Shown here piece by piece: positions 1 to 13,640 of a stretch of DNA of 64,000 bases. Origin of the DNA: Myxocyprinus asiaticus (lineage: Eukaryota; Chordata; Actinopteri; Cypriniformes; Catostomidae). The notes under the pieces were generated by a model, which had not been told where the DNA came from, did not search any database, and saw only the letters and a list, made by a program, of their open reading frames with translations. The translations under genes were made by a program, and so were the position numbers. The stretch is from assembly GCF_019703515.2 (NCBI RefSeq), contig NC_059372.1:16830492-16894491 (forward strand), in the 5' to 3' direction. How positions within the stretch are numbered: position 1 is the stretch's first letter; each line of letters starts with the position of its first letter.

Positions 1-716
1 TATGCCACAAATGCTTTCGATTTAGCTTAACTTGTATTGAACATGGAACATTCTTTTAAGGGAGAGAAAATGAGTAACAGAGGACTAAGGTCCCACTCAG
101 AAACCTGTATCCATTCAAACATAAGAAACACCAGACAAAACACAGCCAGCCATGCAATTGTTCACATCAGCTCTCTAATGCTTTGAGTGTCTTCATAATG
201 GTGGCACTCTTTAGAGTCACATTAATATCAGGTAATGCAAAATGCATGCAAATGGCTAGTGTTACTAGTTGACAACAATATAACAACAGACTGATTTGAA
301 TTTTTCCGATGCCGTGCTCAGATACGTAGAGCTGATGTCATTATTTCCCAAGTTAATATTCTTCCATTCCAGCTTGATTTACAAAAACAGCTATAAGGAA
401 GCTATGTGTAGGTGTTACACCTAAAAGTGTAAAATTGTGTCAATCAAATTATTCTTCTGTTTGTTGAGCAACCTGTCCTGCCCAACTCAGCAAAATTGCC
501 TTGAACAATTGACTTATTTGGGCGGAACCACATGTATCTGTTTGCACAACCAATGAAAGATGGGGAGTTTTCTAGAGTCTGTTTGAAAACAGTCCCTGTG
601 TCTGAATATGTATGCTTCCCTGTTATATAGTACACCAAATGCAGTGTGGCAAATTAGTATTTTGAATCCTTAGTATTCATAAAAGAGTGGGCGAGATATA
701 CTCGGATGACTTACTA
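1..716. other. intronic or intergenic sequence, no gene seen
   Basis: Non-repetitive AT-rich DNA; only short chance ORFs. Probably a camta1 intron. Confidence 0.5.
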
Positions 717-910
717 CAGTGGTCCTCAACCTTGTACCTGGAGCCCCCCCCAACTGCTCATTTTGTATATCTCCCTTTTCTGACACACCCAGTTCAGGTC
801 TTGGAGTCTCCACTAACAAGCTGATGAGTTGAATCAGGTGTCTTTGATTAGGGAGATATCCAAAATATGTAGTGTTGTGGGGGCTTCAGGAACAGGGTTG
901 GGAACCACTG
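717..910. mobile_element. short hAT-type non-autonomous element
   Basis: Inverted ends cagtggtcctcaacc and ggttgggaaccactg, flanked by near-identical 8-base duplications acttacta (709-716) and acctacta (911-918). 194 bases, no coding capacity. Confidence 0.8.
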
Positions 911-1800
911 ACCTACTACAGCTGACGAGATTCGAAAGTGCACATCCACTGGACACTTTACTACACCCTAATGCCACGGGAGCTGAGGAGATGTCAAATT
1001 CAAAACAGTTAATTTAAAAAAACATCTTTCAATCTCTTTTCAATGCTCTTTTCAAATGTAAGTGCTATATACTGTATATTAAGAAAGTGAAACTCGGATA
1101 ATTCTTGTTGAAGAAAGCCAAAATAAATTATTTTTACAGTTGTTGTTAATCCTTCATATATTCGGGCTTACGTTTCCATATAAAGTATGTCCGGTTATGT
1201 ATGTATACTACTCACCTACATACCTAAAGAACTTTCGTGTTAACAGCCAAGAAGTACGTTTTTCATCAAATGCAGTACATACTCTGACAGTACATTATTT
1301 TTGCAGTTCCGTTTGGTGACACTATCGCCACAGAAACAACACTTCAGCTTTAAATAATTTGTTTGAATGAACTGATTAAACAAACTTTTTCATTACTTAA
1401 TTGTGTAAATTGTTATAGCAGTGTTTTGTATGAACCAGGGACTAAAAACGTATAAGAAATGAAAACAAACAAAAAATTTGGCAGAACGTAACCCAAAAAG
1501 GTCGAGAGCAAAGTTACATTCAATTGTACCAGAGTAAAAACTTTATTTTTAAATGCTGGTAACCGGTTAATAACTGGTTCATTTTGCTCCGATAATTTTT
1601 TTTATGAAACCAAAGCGTTTATCATTGTAAATTTTCAGAATTACACCACTTTGTTGCCCAAATAATGGAGCTTCACTCTTCTTTGTTGAACATAAGCAGC
1701 ATGTGCTTTGATCAAGAAGGAAACTGCTGCATCATACATTTCTTTGATTGCACGTTGTGGATATAGCCTCCCGTGACATGCTGAAGACCTTTTTGACAAC
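911..1800. other. no gene seen
   Basis: AT-rich intronic or intergenic DNA with no recognised element. Confidence 0.4.
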
Positions 1801-3280
1801 TAAACTCAGCAAAAAAAGAAACATCCTCTCACTTTCAACTGCTTTTATTTTCAGCAAACTTAACATGTGTAAATATTTGTATGAACATAAAAAGATTCAA
1901 CAACTAAGACATAAACTGAACAAGTTTCACAGACATGTGACTAACAGAAATGGAATAATGTGTCCCTGAACAAAAGGGGGTAAAAATCAAAAGTAACAGT
2001 CAGTATCTGGTGTGGCCACCAGCTGCATTAAGTACTGCAGTGCATCTCCTCGTCATGGACTGCACCAGATTTGCCAGTTCTTGCTGTGAGATGTTACCCC
2101 ACTGTTCCGCCAAGGCACTTAAAAGTTCCCGGACATTTCTGGGGGGAATGGCCCTAGCCCTCACCCTCCGATCCAACGGTTCCCAGACGTGCTCAATGGG
2201 ATTGAGATCCGGGCTCTTCTCTGGCCATGGCAGAACACTGAAATTCCTGTCTAGCAGGAAATCACGCACAGAACGAGCAGTATGGCTGGTGGCATTGTCA
2301 TGCTGGAGGGTCATGTCAGGATGAGTCTGCAGGAGGGGTACCACATGAGGGAGGAGGATGTCTTCCTGTAACGTACAGTGTTGAGATTGCCTGCAATGAC
2401 AACAAGCTTAGTCCGATGATGCTGTGACACACCGGCCCAGACCATGACGGACCCTCCACCTCCAAATCGATCCCGCTCCAGAGTACAGGCCTCGGTGCAA
2501 CGCTCATTCCTTCGACGATAAACGTGAGTCTGACCATCACCCCTGGAGAGACAAAACTGCAACTCGTCAGTGAAGAGCACTTTCTGCCAGTCCTGTCTGG
2601 TCCAGCGAAGGTGGGTTTGTGCCCATAGGTGACATTGTTGCCGGTGATGTCTGGTCAGGACCTGCCTTACAACAAGCCTATGAACCCTCAGTCCAGCCTC
2701 TCTCAGCCTATTGTGGACAGTCTGAGCACTGATGGAGGGATTGTGCATTCCTGGTGTAACTCGAGCAGTTGTTGTTGCCATCCTGTACCTGTCTCGTAGG
2801 TGTGATATTCGGATGTACCGATCCTGTGCAGGTGTTTTTACACGTGGTCTGCCACTGCGAGGACAATCAGCTGTCCTCCCTGTAGCACTGTCTTAGGCGT
2901 CTCACAGTATGGATATTGCAATTTATTGCCCTGGCCACATCTGCAGTCCTCATGCCTCCATGCAGCATGCCTAAGGCACGTTCACGCAGATGAGCAGGGA
3001 CCCTGGGCATCTTTCTTTTGGTGTTTTTCAGTGTCAGTAGAAAGGGCTCTTTAGTGTTCTAAGTTTTTTTTTTTTATAACTGTGACCTTAATTGCCTACC
3101 GTCTGTAATGACCGTTCCACAGGTGCATGTTCATTAATTGAATATGGTTCATTGAACAAGCATGAAAAACATTGTTTAAACCCTTTACAATAAAAGATCT
3201 GAAAAGTTATTTGGATTTTTACAAAAATTTTTAAAATACAGTATCCTGAAAAAGGGATTTTTCTTTTTTTGTAGAGTTTA
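1801..3280 (-). mobile_element. Tc1-like transposon, copy A
   Basis: Starts taaactcagcaaaaaaagaa and ends with the degraded reverse complement (ttcttttttt-gtagagttta); TA at both borders. The minus strand carries a Tc1/mariner DDE transposase in broken frames: LTRHHR, QKVLFTDELQF, then LQHDNATSHTARSVRDFL and WPEKSPDLNPIEHVWEPLDR (2000-2781). Frameshifted, so inactive. The same family lies at 56468-57947. Confidence 0.9.
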
Positions 3281-3621
3281 TATATAATAACTTCATATAC
3301 ATGCATAATTAATTCTGATGCAAGGAAAAATATAGAGGTAAAGTAAATTTCTGAGTTGTCTCCAAGTCTTCACTGAATTTTAGGTATTATGCATTAAAAC
3401 GGATTTGACGCTGGCGAGTTTTGACTCGGATATTAAAACAAATAATTTGCATAAGATGAAGTTTTGTCCAAATGTGCCCACACGGTGTGTGTGTGTGTGT
3501 GCGTGTATACAGGAGAGAGAGATTTAGGCTATTCATTGATTTTAGACAGCCAGAGGTACGTTTGAAATATTTTTTCAGGATATTTCATATTAAGAATACA
3601 TTAAAAAGAAGTTATTTTATA

Positions 3622-5194
3622 TACAGTGCATCCAGAAAGTATTCACAGCGCTTCACTTTTTCCACATTTTATGTTACAGCCTTATTCCAAAATGGATTAA
3701 ATTCATTATGTTCCTCAATTCTACAAACAATACCCCATAATGACAACGTGAAAGAAGTTTTGAAATCTTTGCAAATTTATTAAAAATAAAGAGAAAAAAA
3801 ATAAAATAAAACCCACACATGTATTCACAGCCTTTGCTCAATACTTTGTTGAAGCACCTTTGGCACCAATTACAGCCTCAAGTCTTTTCGAGTATGATGC
3901 TAGAAGCTTGGCACACCTATTTTTGGGCAGTTTCTCTCATATCTTCTTTGCAGGACCTCTCAAGCTCCATCAGGTTGGATGGGGAGCATCGCTCCAGAGA
4001 TGTTAAATCAGGTTCAAGTCTGGGTTCTGGCTGGGCCACTCAAGGACATTCACGGAGTTGTCCCGGAGCCACTCCTTTGTTATCTTGGCTGTGTGCTTAG
4101 GTTCATCTTCCAACAGGACAACGACCCTTTGCCCCGGAGCAGGTTTTCATCAAGGATGTCTCTGTACATTGCTGCATTCATCTTTCCCTCGATCCTGACT
4201 AGTCTCCCAGTTCCTGCCACTGAAAAACATCCCCACAGCATGATGCTGCCACCACCATGCTTCACTGTAGGGATGGTATTGGCCAGGTGATGTCTGGAGG
4301 AAGCCAGGTACCGCTCATGATGCTTGCCATTCAGACCAAAGAGTTCAATCTTTGTTTCTCATGGTCTGAGAGTCCTTCAGGTGCCTTTTGTCAAACTCCA
4401 TGCAGGCTGTCATGTGCCTTTTACAGAGGAGTGGCTTCTGTCTGGCCACTCTACCATACAGGCCTGATTGGTTGAGTGCTGCAGAGATGGTTGTTCTTCT
4501 GGAAGGTTCTCCTCTCTCCACAGAGAAATGCTGGAGCTCTGTCAGAGTGACCATTGGGTTCTTGGTCACCTCCCTGTCTAAGGCCCTTCTCCCCCGATTG
4601 CTCAGTTTGGCCAGTCGGCCAGCTCTAGGAAGAGTCCTGGTGGTTCCAAACTTCTTCCATTTATGGATGATGGAGGCCACTGTGCTCATTGGGACCTTCA
4701 ATGCTGCAGAAATTTTTCTGTACCCTTCCCCAGATCTGTGCCTTGATACAATCCTGTCTCAGAGGTCTACAGACAATTCCTTAGACTTCATGGCTTGGTT
4801 TGTGCTCTGACATGCACTGTTAACTGTGGGACCTTATATAGACAGGTGTGTGCCTTTCCAAATCATGTCCAATCAACTGAATTTACAACAGATGGACTCC
4901 AATCAAGTTGTAGAAACATCTCAAGGATGATCAGTGGAAACAGGATGCACCTGAGTTCAATTTTGAGTGTCATGGCAAAGGCTGTGAATACTTATGTACA
5001 TGTGATTTTTTTCCTTTTTTATTTTTAATAAATTTGCAAAGATTTCAAACAAACTTCTTTCACATTGTCATCATGGGGTATTGTTTGTAGAATTTTGAGG
5101 AAAATAATGAATTATATCCATTTTGGAATAAGGCTGTAACATAACAAAATGTGGAAAAAGTGAAGCACTGTGAATACTTTCCGGATGCATTGTA
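3622..5194 (-). mobile_element. Tc1-like transposon, second family, degenerate
   Basis: Inverted ends tacagtgcatccagaaagta and tactttccggatgcattgta, TA borders, long subterminal inverted arms. Transposase remnants on the minus strand: a paired-like domain (VASIIHKWKKFGTTRTLPRA, about 4345-4701) and the catalytic part ([13 protein letters not shown], 4080-4265), separated by frameshifts. Confidence 0.9.
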
Positions 5195-6119
5195 GACTAC
5201 TGCATACTTTGCTTGCTATGATTTCTATGCTAATAATTCCCCCACATGGGGAAAAAAACAATTTGCTTACATTTTGTTTATGTTGGGTGAGGCAAGTCCC
5301 TTATTTTGAGCTTCTTTTTCCAGATCAGGTCACTTGAGTCTCTTGTGAGATCTGGCAACACTGCAACTGGTATATCACCCACCCTTAGCACAGAGTACTG
5401 TCATTTTAAAAAGAAAGTTATTAACCATTTTTTAGTTTGTTCTAACCGGTTACCAGCTGGAAAGGACGTTGTGGAATGCCAAAACCTGAACAACAAATAA
5501 ACAGAACGAAATTAAATGAAAAACATTTTGTTTTTAGTCCCCACTATGAACACATGTACACCAATAAGTTGTTGTAAGGTGATGAGTCCAAAAATGCCAT
5601 CAACTATAAGAAAAAAGGCTCACACACTTACTTTGTGCCCAAAAAAAGTATGTGTGCGCATCTCTTTTCTTATACATTGTTATAGCGATCAAACATTTGT
5701 AATAATATTCCAAGAACTTTAAGAACTTTCTTACTGTACTGTATTTATTCTTGCTAACTTAATTAGCAAAAGGGAAGTTAAGTGGATAAATAAGCTTGGC
5801 TGAATTAGAGTGAGATGTCATTTGGTTTAACTTTAAGCATGTTGTGAATGTGTTGTCTGAAGTATGCAAGGAAATTACAAAGCTGTTTTAGAAGTTATTC
5901 CTGACTCCTGCTCTAAATCATGAAATAACGCATGGTTATAGGCCTACTATTTAGGTCAGAATCAATGAGCAGGTTGCCTATGTTCTGAAGTTATTTAGTG
6001 CATTTGCCAAAACAAATTTAACAGGTTAAGTTGTACAAAATGTCAGTGGATTGCACATCAAGTTATGCTGGTTAAATCTATCCTCACCAAGAACTTAGGT
6101 CTGGTTTGGATGGTGACAA
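5195..6119. other. no gene seen
   Basis: AT-rich sequence with no recognised element. Confidence 0.4.
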
Positions 6120-7130
6120 GTAAACTGCAAGGAAGTGATAGAAGATGGTAGTGTACACGCTGCTGCTGCAGTTACGACGTGGCCGACGTGACAGTTGTTT
6201 CTCAGCAGAGGGCCGTCGCTATATCTTGCTAAACTCAGCAGCTGGCTTGTTTCTGCACTTGGCTGATGATAATGCTGCGTTTACTGCACCGACTCTCACT
6301 CCCGTCCATTAAACCACAGCCTGTTTCTATATAGAGCACCACTGTCAAATAAACCGATTTCGAGACAAACCTCAACGTCTGCTGTTTGACACTTAATTCA
6401 TCGTTTCCTTTTAGCGGTATGCTCTGATTCTCTAATGGCACACAGCTGCCTGCCTTGATTTGTCATAATGCAGAATGGGGGCGGGGCTTTGCTTCCCTCT
6501 GCAGCATTGCAGGTACGAAGCCACAGGCTGGACAAAAAATGAAGTATCAAGAGTCGTCGTGCACTGTAACCATGAGCAATATATTGTCTGCATGCCAGTG
6601 CGTTTTGGCCACCGATTACCCGTGCGTCCATATTACGGTCATTATATGGTCAATCTATAAGGCATATATTCCAGCACATTGCCATAGCCTGTTTTTGTAC
6701 AGCGGGCTATGATTTAAATAAAGAAAAAATAGACGTTCAGAAAAGATGTTCCGAAACGCTTAGAAAGACTGTTCCATTCGATGAACCAGTATGGGGGAAA
6801 TGCACAAACCCGTCTTCTTTTGATAAATGTTTTGGAAAAACTGAGGCGAAAGTTGAAATAATTAATGGGAAAGACAGCGCCACACTACGCGTTGTCTTTC
6901 CCATTCATATTTTTACACTTCCTTTAGTTTTTTTATTTTTTTTGGGGGGGGGGGGGGGGTTGTTGTTGCTTTTAAAGTCTTCGTGGTTCGTGGAAAAACT
7001 AGGGCGTCTGTTTACCTGCAGCACGTGCGCATTGTCTCCTCGCGCGGATCTTCGTGGGGGGGCAGTAGTGCTTGAGTAAAGAGGGGCGGGGGGAGTACGA
7101 GAGTAAGTGAGCGGGCTTTAGATTTCTCTT
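6120..7130. promoter_or_regulatory. CpG-rich patch, possible internal promoter
   Basis: CpG density rises above the surroundings, especially at 6985-7120 (gcacgtgcgc, ctcgcgcgg, gaggggcgggggg), with a CACGTG E-box near 7021 and a GC-box-like gaggggcgggg at 7081. A G-run lies at 6947-6959. No exon could be defined. It could serve an alternative camta1 start. Confidence 0.3.
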
Positions 7131-7699
7131 TTCTCTTGCACGTCGCTTCTCCACTTTCTTCTATTGTTAATGAGACCTTTTAGGACCGTACCCTAGTAAA
7201 AAGAAAGAAAAAAAAGTATATTTTTCTCGCCCATTATTTCTAAACATAAGGGGAATCAGCGTAGGTGAGACACGGCCATTTGGGACATTGTGGTCAGGAT
7301 GCCGATGAATGACATCTGCTGTTCCTAAAGACACGGGAAACGTGTGCATTACAGAGGGACTCTCCATGGACAGTGAAATAGAAGGTTGGATATGTTTAAA
7401 GAAACCTAGTGTCTGTGTCTATGTAGTCTTGTCTCTGGTTTGAGAAGTTACTACCTGTGCTTAGCCTACTTTTAAACCCAGTATGTCATTTCAATCTGTG
7501 GAAGACCAAGTTCTAGTGTGAAAATAGTCAGTGTTTCACCTTTTACATTTATACTCGTGCCTTTCCTTTTTGAAAATGTTCGCTAGATGTTTGAACAACA
7601 TAAACGTATATGTTGCTCATAAAAGGATAAGTCGGTTTATGGTTCATTGGTTCATTCGTTTAACTGAATCTCGATCGAAGCGCAGCTTTTAGCGTTAGT

Positions 7700-7704
<5 letters not shown>

Positions 7705-7771
<67 letters not shown>
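7705..7771. repeat. (TA)n microsatellite
   Basis: About 33 TA units. Confidence 0.98.
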
Positions 7772-7775
<4 letters not shown>

Positions 7776-8749
7776 CCCTTAACCACATGTGCCAACTTCC
7801 AAAATCCACATACGAACTCTGGTCTTCAACATACATTGCTGGGGTGGGGGTCTGTCCTAGACTCAAATCGAACTTTATCGTTTCGGCTTGGTGGCAAAAC
7901 GATAGTTACCTTAGGCTATTTTCGTAGATTCGCCTTAAAAATATAACATTTTCACAGTTTGAAGAAATATGGATTAGTTTTCGGGAATACACGCACCGTC
8001 TCATATCAATCTACAATTGATTAAACAATGTCAAAGATCTTCATATTTGACACTCCACTGCTCCAAAACTGCACATGGCAAAGTAGAGAATTCACATCAT
8101 TTCTGAAGCCGTGTTATCATTTAGGGTCTTGCTGTAGTCGTGACCAGAGTGCGTGTACAGTACATGTGTAACCAGTCGGTATGTTGTTTTCAGCACCGAG
8201 GACAGCAACACATCCACCACGCATAGCGCATAAGTGAGGTCGTGAAACATGCAAAAACACTAGAAAAGTTGAGCAACCGAGCTTTATATCGCTTATGGTG
8301 ACGGTTCGTGGCAGGAAAATAAAAATTAAGAATCATTAGCCTCATGCTTGGTTCTTTCAAAGTGTCCATGCTGGACAACCTGTTGATTGTTCAGGTTCAT
8401 CAACAACCCCACAACTTTTTAAACATCTCTAAATAAGCATGCTCGAACAGGAATCATCATTTTAGTAAGTTAAGGGTTCTGTAGTTTTGTAATGTGAGGG
8501 TTTCAGTAGTGTATCATAAGTTTTGTTAATGAACAAAACATTGCAAACGCTAAATTCAAATGGCTTGTGCATTTTTATATTCTATGCCTTTTTGCAACAT
8601 TGTCATAAATACTGTTGGTTTACAGTTGCTATTTTTTCATAAATGTATAACCAGAGGATTTTTAGATATTGTCATGAAATGTATTTTTCATGATTTTAAC
8701 CACTAAAATGTAATCAGTTTGTAATGAGCTCAATTAATATATTTTGTTG

Positions 8750-9094
8750 TTAAAGGGATAGTTCACCTAAAAATGAAAATTCTCTCATCATTTACTCACC
8801 TTCATGCTATCCCAGATGTGTATGGCTTTCTTTCTTCTGCTGAACACAAATTAAGATTTTTAGAAGAATATTTCAGCTCTGTAGGTCTACACAATGCAAG
8901 TGATGGTGACCAGACCTTTCAAGCTCCAAAAATCACATAAAGTCAGCATAAAAGTAGTCCTTATGATTCCAGTGGTTTAATATATGTCTTCTTAAGCGAT
9001 GTAGTTGATTTGGGTGATGCATACACATCTGGGATGGCATAAGGGTGAGTAAATGATGAGAGAATTTTCATTTTTGGGTGAACTATCCCTTTAA
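8750..9094. mobile_element. palindromic TTAA-flanked MITE
   Basis: TTAA at both ends, inverted ends aaagggatagttcacc and ggtgaactatcccttt, and arms that are reverse complements (tgctatcccagatgtgtatg against catctgggatggcat). No coding capacity; same family recurs at least six times in the window. Confidence 0.88.
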
Positions 9095-10480
9095 TTGGTC
9101 TGAATGGATGCTTTCATTGATTGTTCTTCATTTAGAGTACTTCAGGAGATATCAGAACAATTTTGATCAGGTTGTTTAATAGAAAGCTCAGATCATGAAG
9201 GTCAGTTTGTTGAGAAAATGGGTGTTACTGTAGCATATAACTACGGATTGTACCCTTACCTAGTAAGACATATAAGCTTCTTGTACAGTGCCAAACATTC
9301 TTGAATGATTGCTCACTGCCAGATCTTGCTGATTTTACTTATTAGATTTGAGAAACATGTTGATTCATATTATAATAGATATTGCATTTCAAACTTGGTG
9401 TTTGACTTAATGTACAGTATTTTTCTGTGGTCTAGCTGTATACACATGCGTCTGGGTTGCTTTTAAGACTGGTTGTAAAAATTAATGAAATTAAAAAATC
9501 CTTATAGTATTTGTATTTATTTATTTATTCATATCAAAGACAGGAATGTGCTTACAATGTTGATTGAGGTATTTTCAATTTCTAACAGTAAAAATCCTGC
9601 TCACATATTTTATCAACCCAGACAAGAATACTTTCTACTTTATTGCCTACTATCTAACACACTGTGCCTCAAGGGTGTGATTGTTAATTAGTGTTAACTC
9701 AGACAGCAGTTAGCGATTGGTGCAGTGGGCCTTACATTTTTAAAGGCATACTGAAATTGATTGAAAATAAGGTTTGTTAAAGCTTGAGCTTAAGGCTTGT
9801 CTGTTTTTTAAAAGAATGATAAGCCAGTCGAGACACTGGAAATTAAGATATTATATGAGGAAATTACAGAAGATATGCTGATAAAATAATAACGAGAATC
9901 AAATCAAATTGCTGATGAACACATTTTTACTGTAAAGTTTATCACTGAAAATATTCAAAATTGTATACTGTGGTCAGCACTGCTGCTGGTTGTTTTGTGC
10001 GCCATGTCTGAATTATGACAGCAAAGGCTGAGCAAAATGTAGCTGACTCACATGAACAGTAAAGTCATAACTATTAGTCTTTTGTTGAATTTTTTTGTGG
10101 ACTGGATCATAAAAAAAGTATTTTAACTATTCAGAAAACAGCAATAATATTTATAGCATTTATAATTTATTAGTCTGGCCCTTAAGCCTAGCACGATAAA
10201 TGATTTTGTTTGTGCATGGATAAACAGTGTCAAACAATGGCACATAAAGTAGGAGATTTAACCAGGGCATGTCTTGGAGAATGGGTAAAGCAGTTAGCTC
10301 ATGGAGAAACCCACCCCTGATTTAATTTGATTTACTGCTTTTATGTATGGGTATTAAATTGTGGGATCCATTCAACCTGAAAGAAACAGCAGTAAAGGTT
10401 GCTCAAGTCCATGCACTGTTCTGAGTAGCTGGTCAACTTATATGCAACTAAAATAAATGTTTGTGTCACACACAAGAAGA
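9095..10480. other. no gene seen
   Basis: AT-rich intronic DNA, no recognised element. Confidence 0.4.
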
Positions 10481-10481
10481 T

Positions 10482-11400
10482 TAGTTAAAGCTGAAGTGTG
10501 TAACTTTTTCTGTGTTAAAGCATGCAATTAATTTAAAACATGTAATGGGTTAATTTTTCTTAATCGCAATTAACACATTTACCATTAATAAATCAAAAGC
10601 CAGCATAAACACTGGTCGGACCAGGGTGGAACCTTTGTTATTTGTGTCGATGTGTTCACCCAGAGTCATTACATTGATGCACCCACCATAACACACCCAA
10701 CAGAGATTCCATGTCAGTGATGGAGAAAGCATCTCTTAACTAGTTTGTTGTACAAAACAAGCCCAGATGGGACTTGTGCCAGAAATCAAGTACATTACAG
10801 CCCCCTTTATGTGCAATTTAATTACCACAGAAGCATGTCAACTTTGACAAAAATGTTGTCTGCAGTGCTTTACATGTGGAGTTCAAAGTGGCGCTCGGCG
10901 CTGGCATTGACACCCTGGCGCGAATTATGAACACGACTTTACGATTGCTGTAGCACAGCGGATAGCCACAGTCTGCCAGCAGATTAAATATTGCTGAGGA
11001 TGAGAGTTTAAGAGATTAAATGTCTATAGCAATAAATATGCAATCTATGGAGGGACTAGTTCTTTTAATTATTTATCCTCCCACTTAAACTTTGGGAAAC
11101 GTTTAATGTTATTTGAATTGGTGCTATTTTAGTGCATTTCTATCTTTTATACTGTGGAAGGCTTTGTTTGGAAAATGTTAATAAAGCATTATGTTGTTAC
11201 ATATAGTTTTGTTTGCTTTCCTAAAAGCAAATAAATGCATTTTGACAGGAAAAAAGTAGGCTATATATAGAGTCAAAGTTTACTAATTTCAAAATCTGCA
11301 ATTAATCGTGATTTTAAAAAAAAATAATCGACTGATAGCACTAGTTAAAATACTTTCTTTTATCCTAGCTTTATATGCAGAGACAACTGTAAGCCATTTG
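10482..11400. mobile_element. nested non-autonomous DNA elements
   Basis: An outer repeat with aactttttctgtgttaaa also occurs at about 50880. An inner one is bounded by ttaatcgcaattaacac (10560) and caattaatcgtgatttt (11300), ending agcactagt. Boundaries approximate. Confidence 0.45.
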
Positions 11401-13455
11401 TAGGTTAATTTTCTCGAAAACTAAACACTATGTTGCTGTGGTGCTATAAAAATTTCACTGTTTTGAGTGAACCATCCATCCATCCAGATAATCAGTTCAT
11501 AAATGCTTACTTCCTCACACAATGCTATCTTGTGACATCTAAACACTTACTATAGTGCATGACTTGTAAGGCGATACATTTTCACATTTGCATTACATAA
11601 CCAACTACATTTATAAGATTGTTCAAACGGGATCAACTGATAGATGCGATGCAGTCCGCAAGAGAATGCAAGCCGACATGTGAGCTAAAAGTGTCATAAG
11701 CACCACAAGTGGTTGCTTCATTTTTTTCATTTACTTTTTATGTCACTATCATTTAGGTTTAGAGTAGGGTCGGTTTTGTTGATTTGAAACTCGACAGAAC
11801 ATTACAAATGTATATTTGGGAGAAAATGTAACTCCCTTTTAGCACCACACAGTGGGCATTTTACCTTTGAACTGCCACGATACATGTAAGGAACAATGTA
11901 ATATCATTTTGCAAACATTTTGCTACAGTCAGGTCATTTTCATGAGATCAGGTTGCTTTATAAAGTCTTGGGGATGCAACTTGTGTATAGGCTATCTCTA
12001 ATCAGACAATTTCCATTTCACAGCACTCCATCATAATGTAATGCTAACCCAATGTTGATTTGCAATTTGTGCAGCCTATCCTGTTCTCTTCCCTTCTCTC
12101 CTTATCTTTTATATACATCATTTATATGGTCCCTCACAAATGAGTCTGTTTATCTTGAGTCAAACTTTAATCCAAAATGCCATGTCACGAGTCAGGCATG
12201 GAAAGGCTTCTTACCTAGCAATCCCCAAGTTCCTTCAGGACTAGAATGCTTCGAGAAGGGTAACACACATGTTAACCCACTCAATCACTGGTAACCTTTG
12301 ACTGCAAAGCAACATGTATGCAACAGTGAACTGCCATTGCCGTCATGAATAAACATTTTCTGCAAGAGCTGAGCTTTCTTACACAGCAGGTCAGATAGCT
12401 GAAGGCTCAGTACAGCACTGACAACAGGATTCTCAAAATCAGGGCAGGAGAGCTCAAACTGGGTTTTAAAAAATCCATTCTTGCTGTTACACCTGGGAAA
12501 AGGGGAGTTATGTTTGTGTGAGTGTGCATGAAGTGACAGCATAGAGCTCTCTGCAGCAGTGGCAGTCAGTCCTCGCTCGCGGCTCTTTTGAAGTCTAGAC
12601 TGAAAAGGACTTGTTCCGTGTACGCATTGCTGTTCTGGGACAGGACGCTCGCTGAGGCCTCAGTGGTGGGTAATAGTGCTGCCTGCAGTGGTATTCAGAT
12701 AGCAGGCAAGAACGGAAACTTAAAATGCACTCATGTTTCCAACTGTGCACATTTAAATAGTAATTTAGCATTTATTTGTGGTGTTTCAAAACTACAATAT
12801 TTAATATAGATCTAAATCTTTATTTATTACAAAAATGATTTGATTTAGGAGTTCAGACTTATAGATTAACTTGCAGTTTAACTTGCCTTACATTTCTTTG
12901 ACTCCTACTCAAGCACGTCAATGTATGATCAGTGTCCTTATTACAGAAACATCTTGTCAAATGTTACAGTGCAGATTGAAGGGTTTTTTCAATCCTTCTG
13001 CCTGTGCTGAACTTTAAAGTAACAAGACAAAATCAGTGTTGACACCTCAAGCTGCAACGTCCAACAAGAGTTTTATCTGCCAAATCTCTGTTTGATCAGA
13101 GATACACCCTGTATATGGCAGACTCCAAGTTCTTCTTGGCTTAAAAGGGTGTACTGTTGATTTTTTTATTTATTTTTTTTCAACATTTGAAGTCTTGGAT
13201 TTCTGCCCATTGCATTTGAGAAATTTGTTAAAGTAATGTTAAGCCCTAACGACAGCATCTGTGTCATGTGATCTGTGTTGATTACCACAGACAACTCATT
13301 CTTTAGTTGTAAAAACATGCATAAACCACTTTTGCAGTAATGCACTTCCAATGGAGGTCTATAAGGCAACGCATTACATAATTTACATTAAGCATTGCGT
13401 ATATCAAAGCCAAAATACAACGTCTACGCATGTGGACGCGGGGTAGTACGAGGTT
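11401..13455. other. no gene seen
   Basis: Several short ORFs on both strands without recognisable similarity; nothing supports an exon. The stretch 12540-12720 is somewhat GC-richer but has no clear function. Confidence 0.4.
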
Positions 13456-13640
13456 AGCCTGCATGCAATTCCCATGCTGGTCTAAGCTGGTTTATGCTGT
13501 TTAGTGCTAGTTTGGTGCTGGTGAATCTGGTCGACCAGTATGGGTTTTTTGTTAATGCTGGTAAACCAAGGCAGTCTTGCTGGTTAAGCTAGTCAAAAGC
13601 CTTGTTGGAACTCCAGCACACCAGCATCCCGTAGTGTGGA
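13456..13640. repeat. CTGGT-type imperfect repeat
   Basis: Repeated ctggtctaagctggttta units in both orientations. Similar patches are at 18240-18310 and 26041-26225. Confidence 0.7.

Noticed and set aside
2010..2324. Plus-strand ORFs over the Tc1-like elements (also 3819-4810 and 56701-57045)
   Set aside because: Antisense shadows of transposase sequence on the minus strand.
7167..7367. Minus-strand ORF near the CpG-rich patch as a gene
   Set aside because: No similarity, no splice sites or promoter arrangement that fit.
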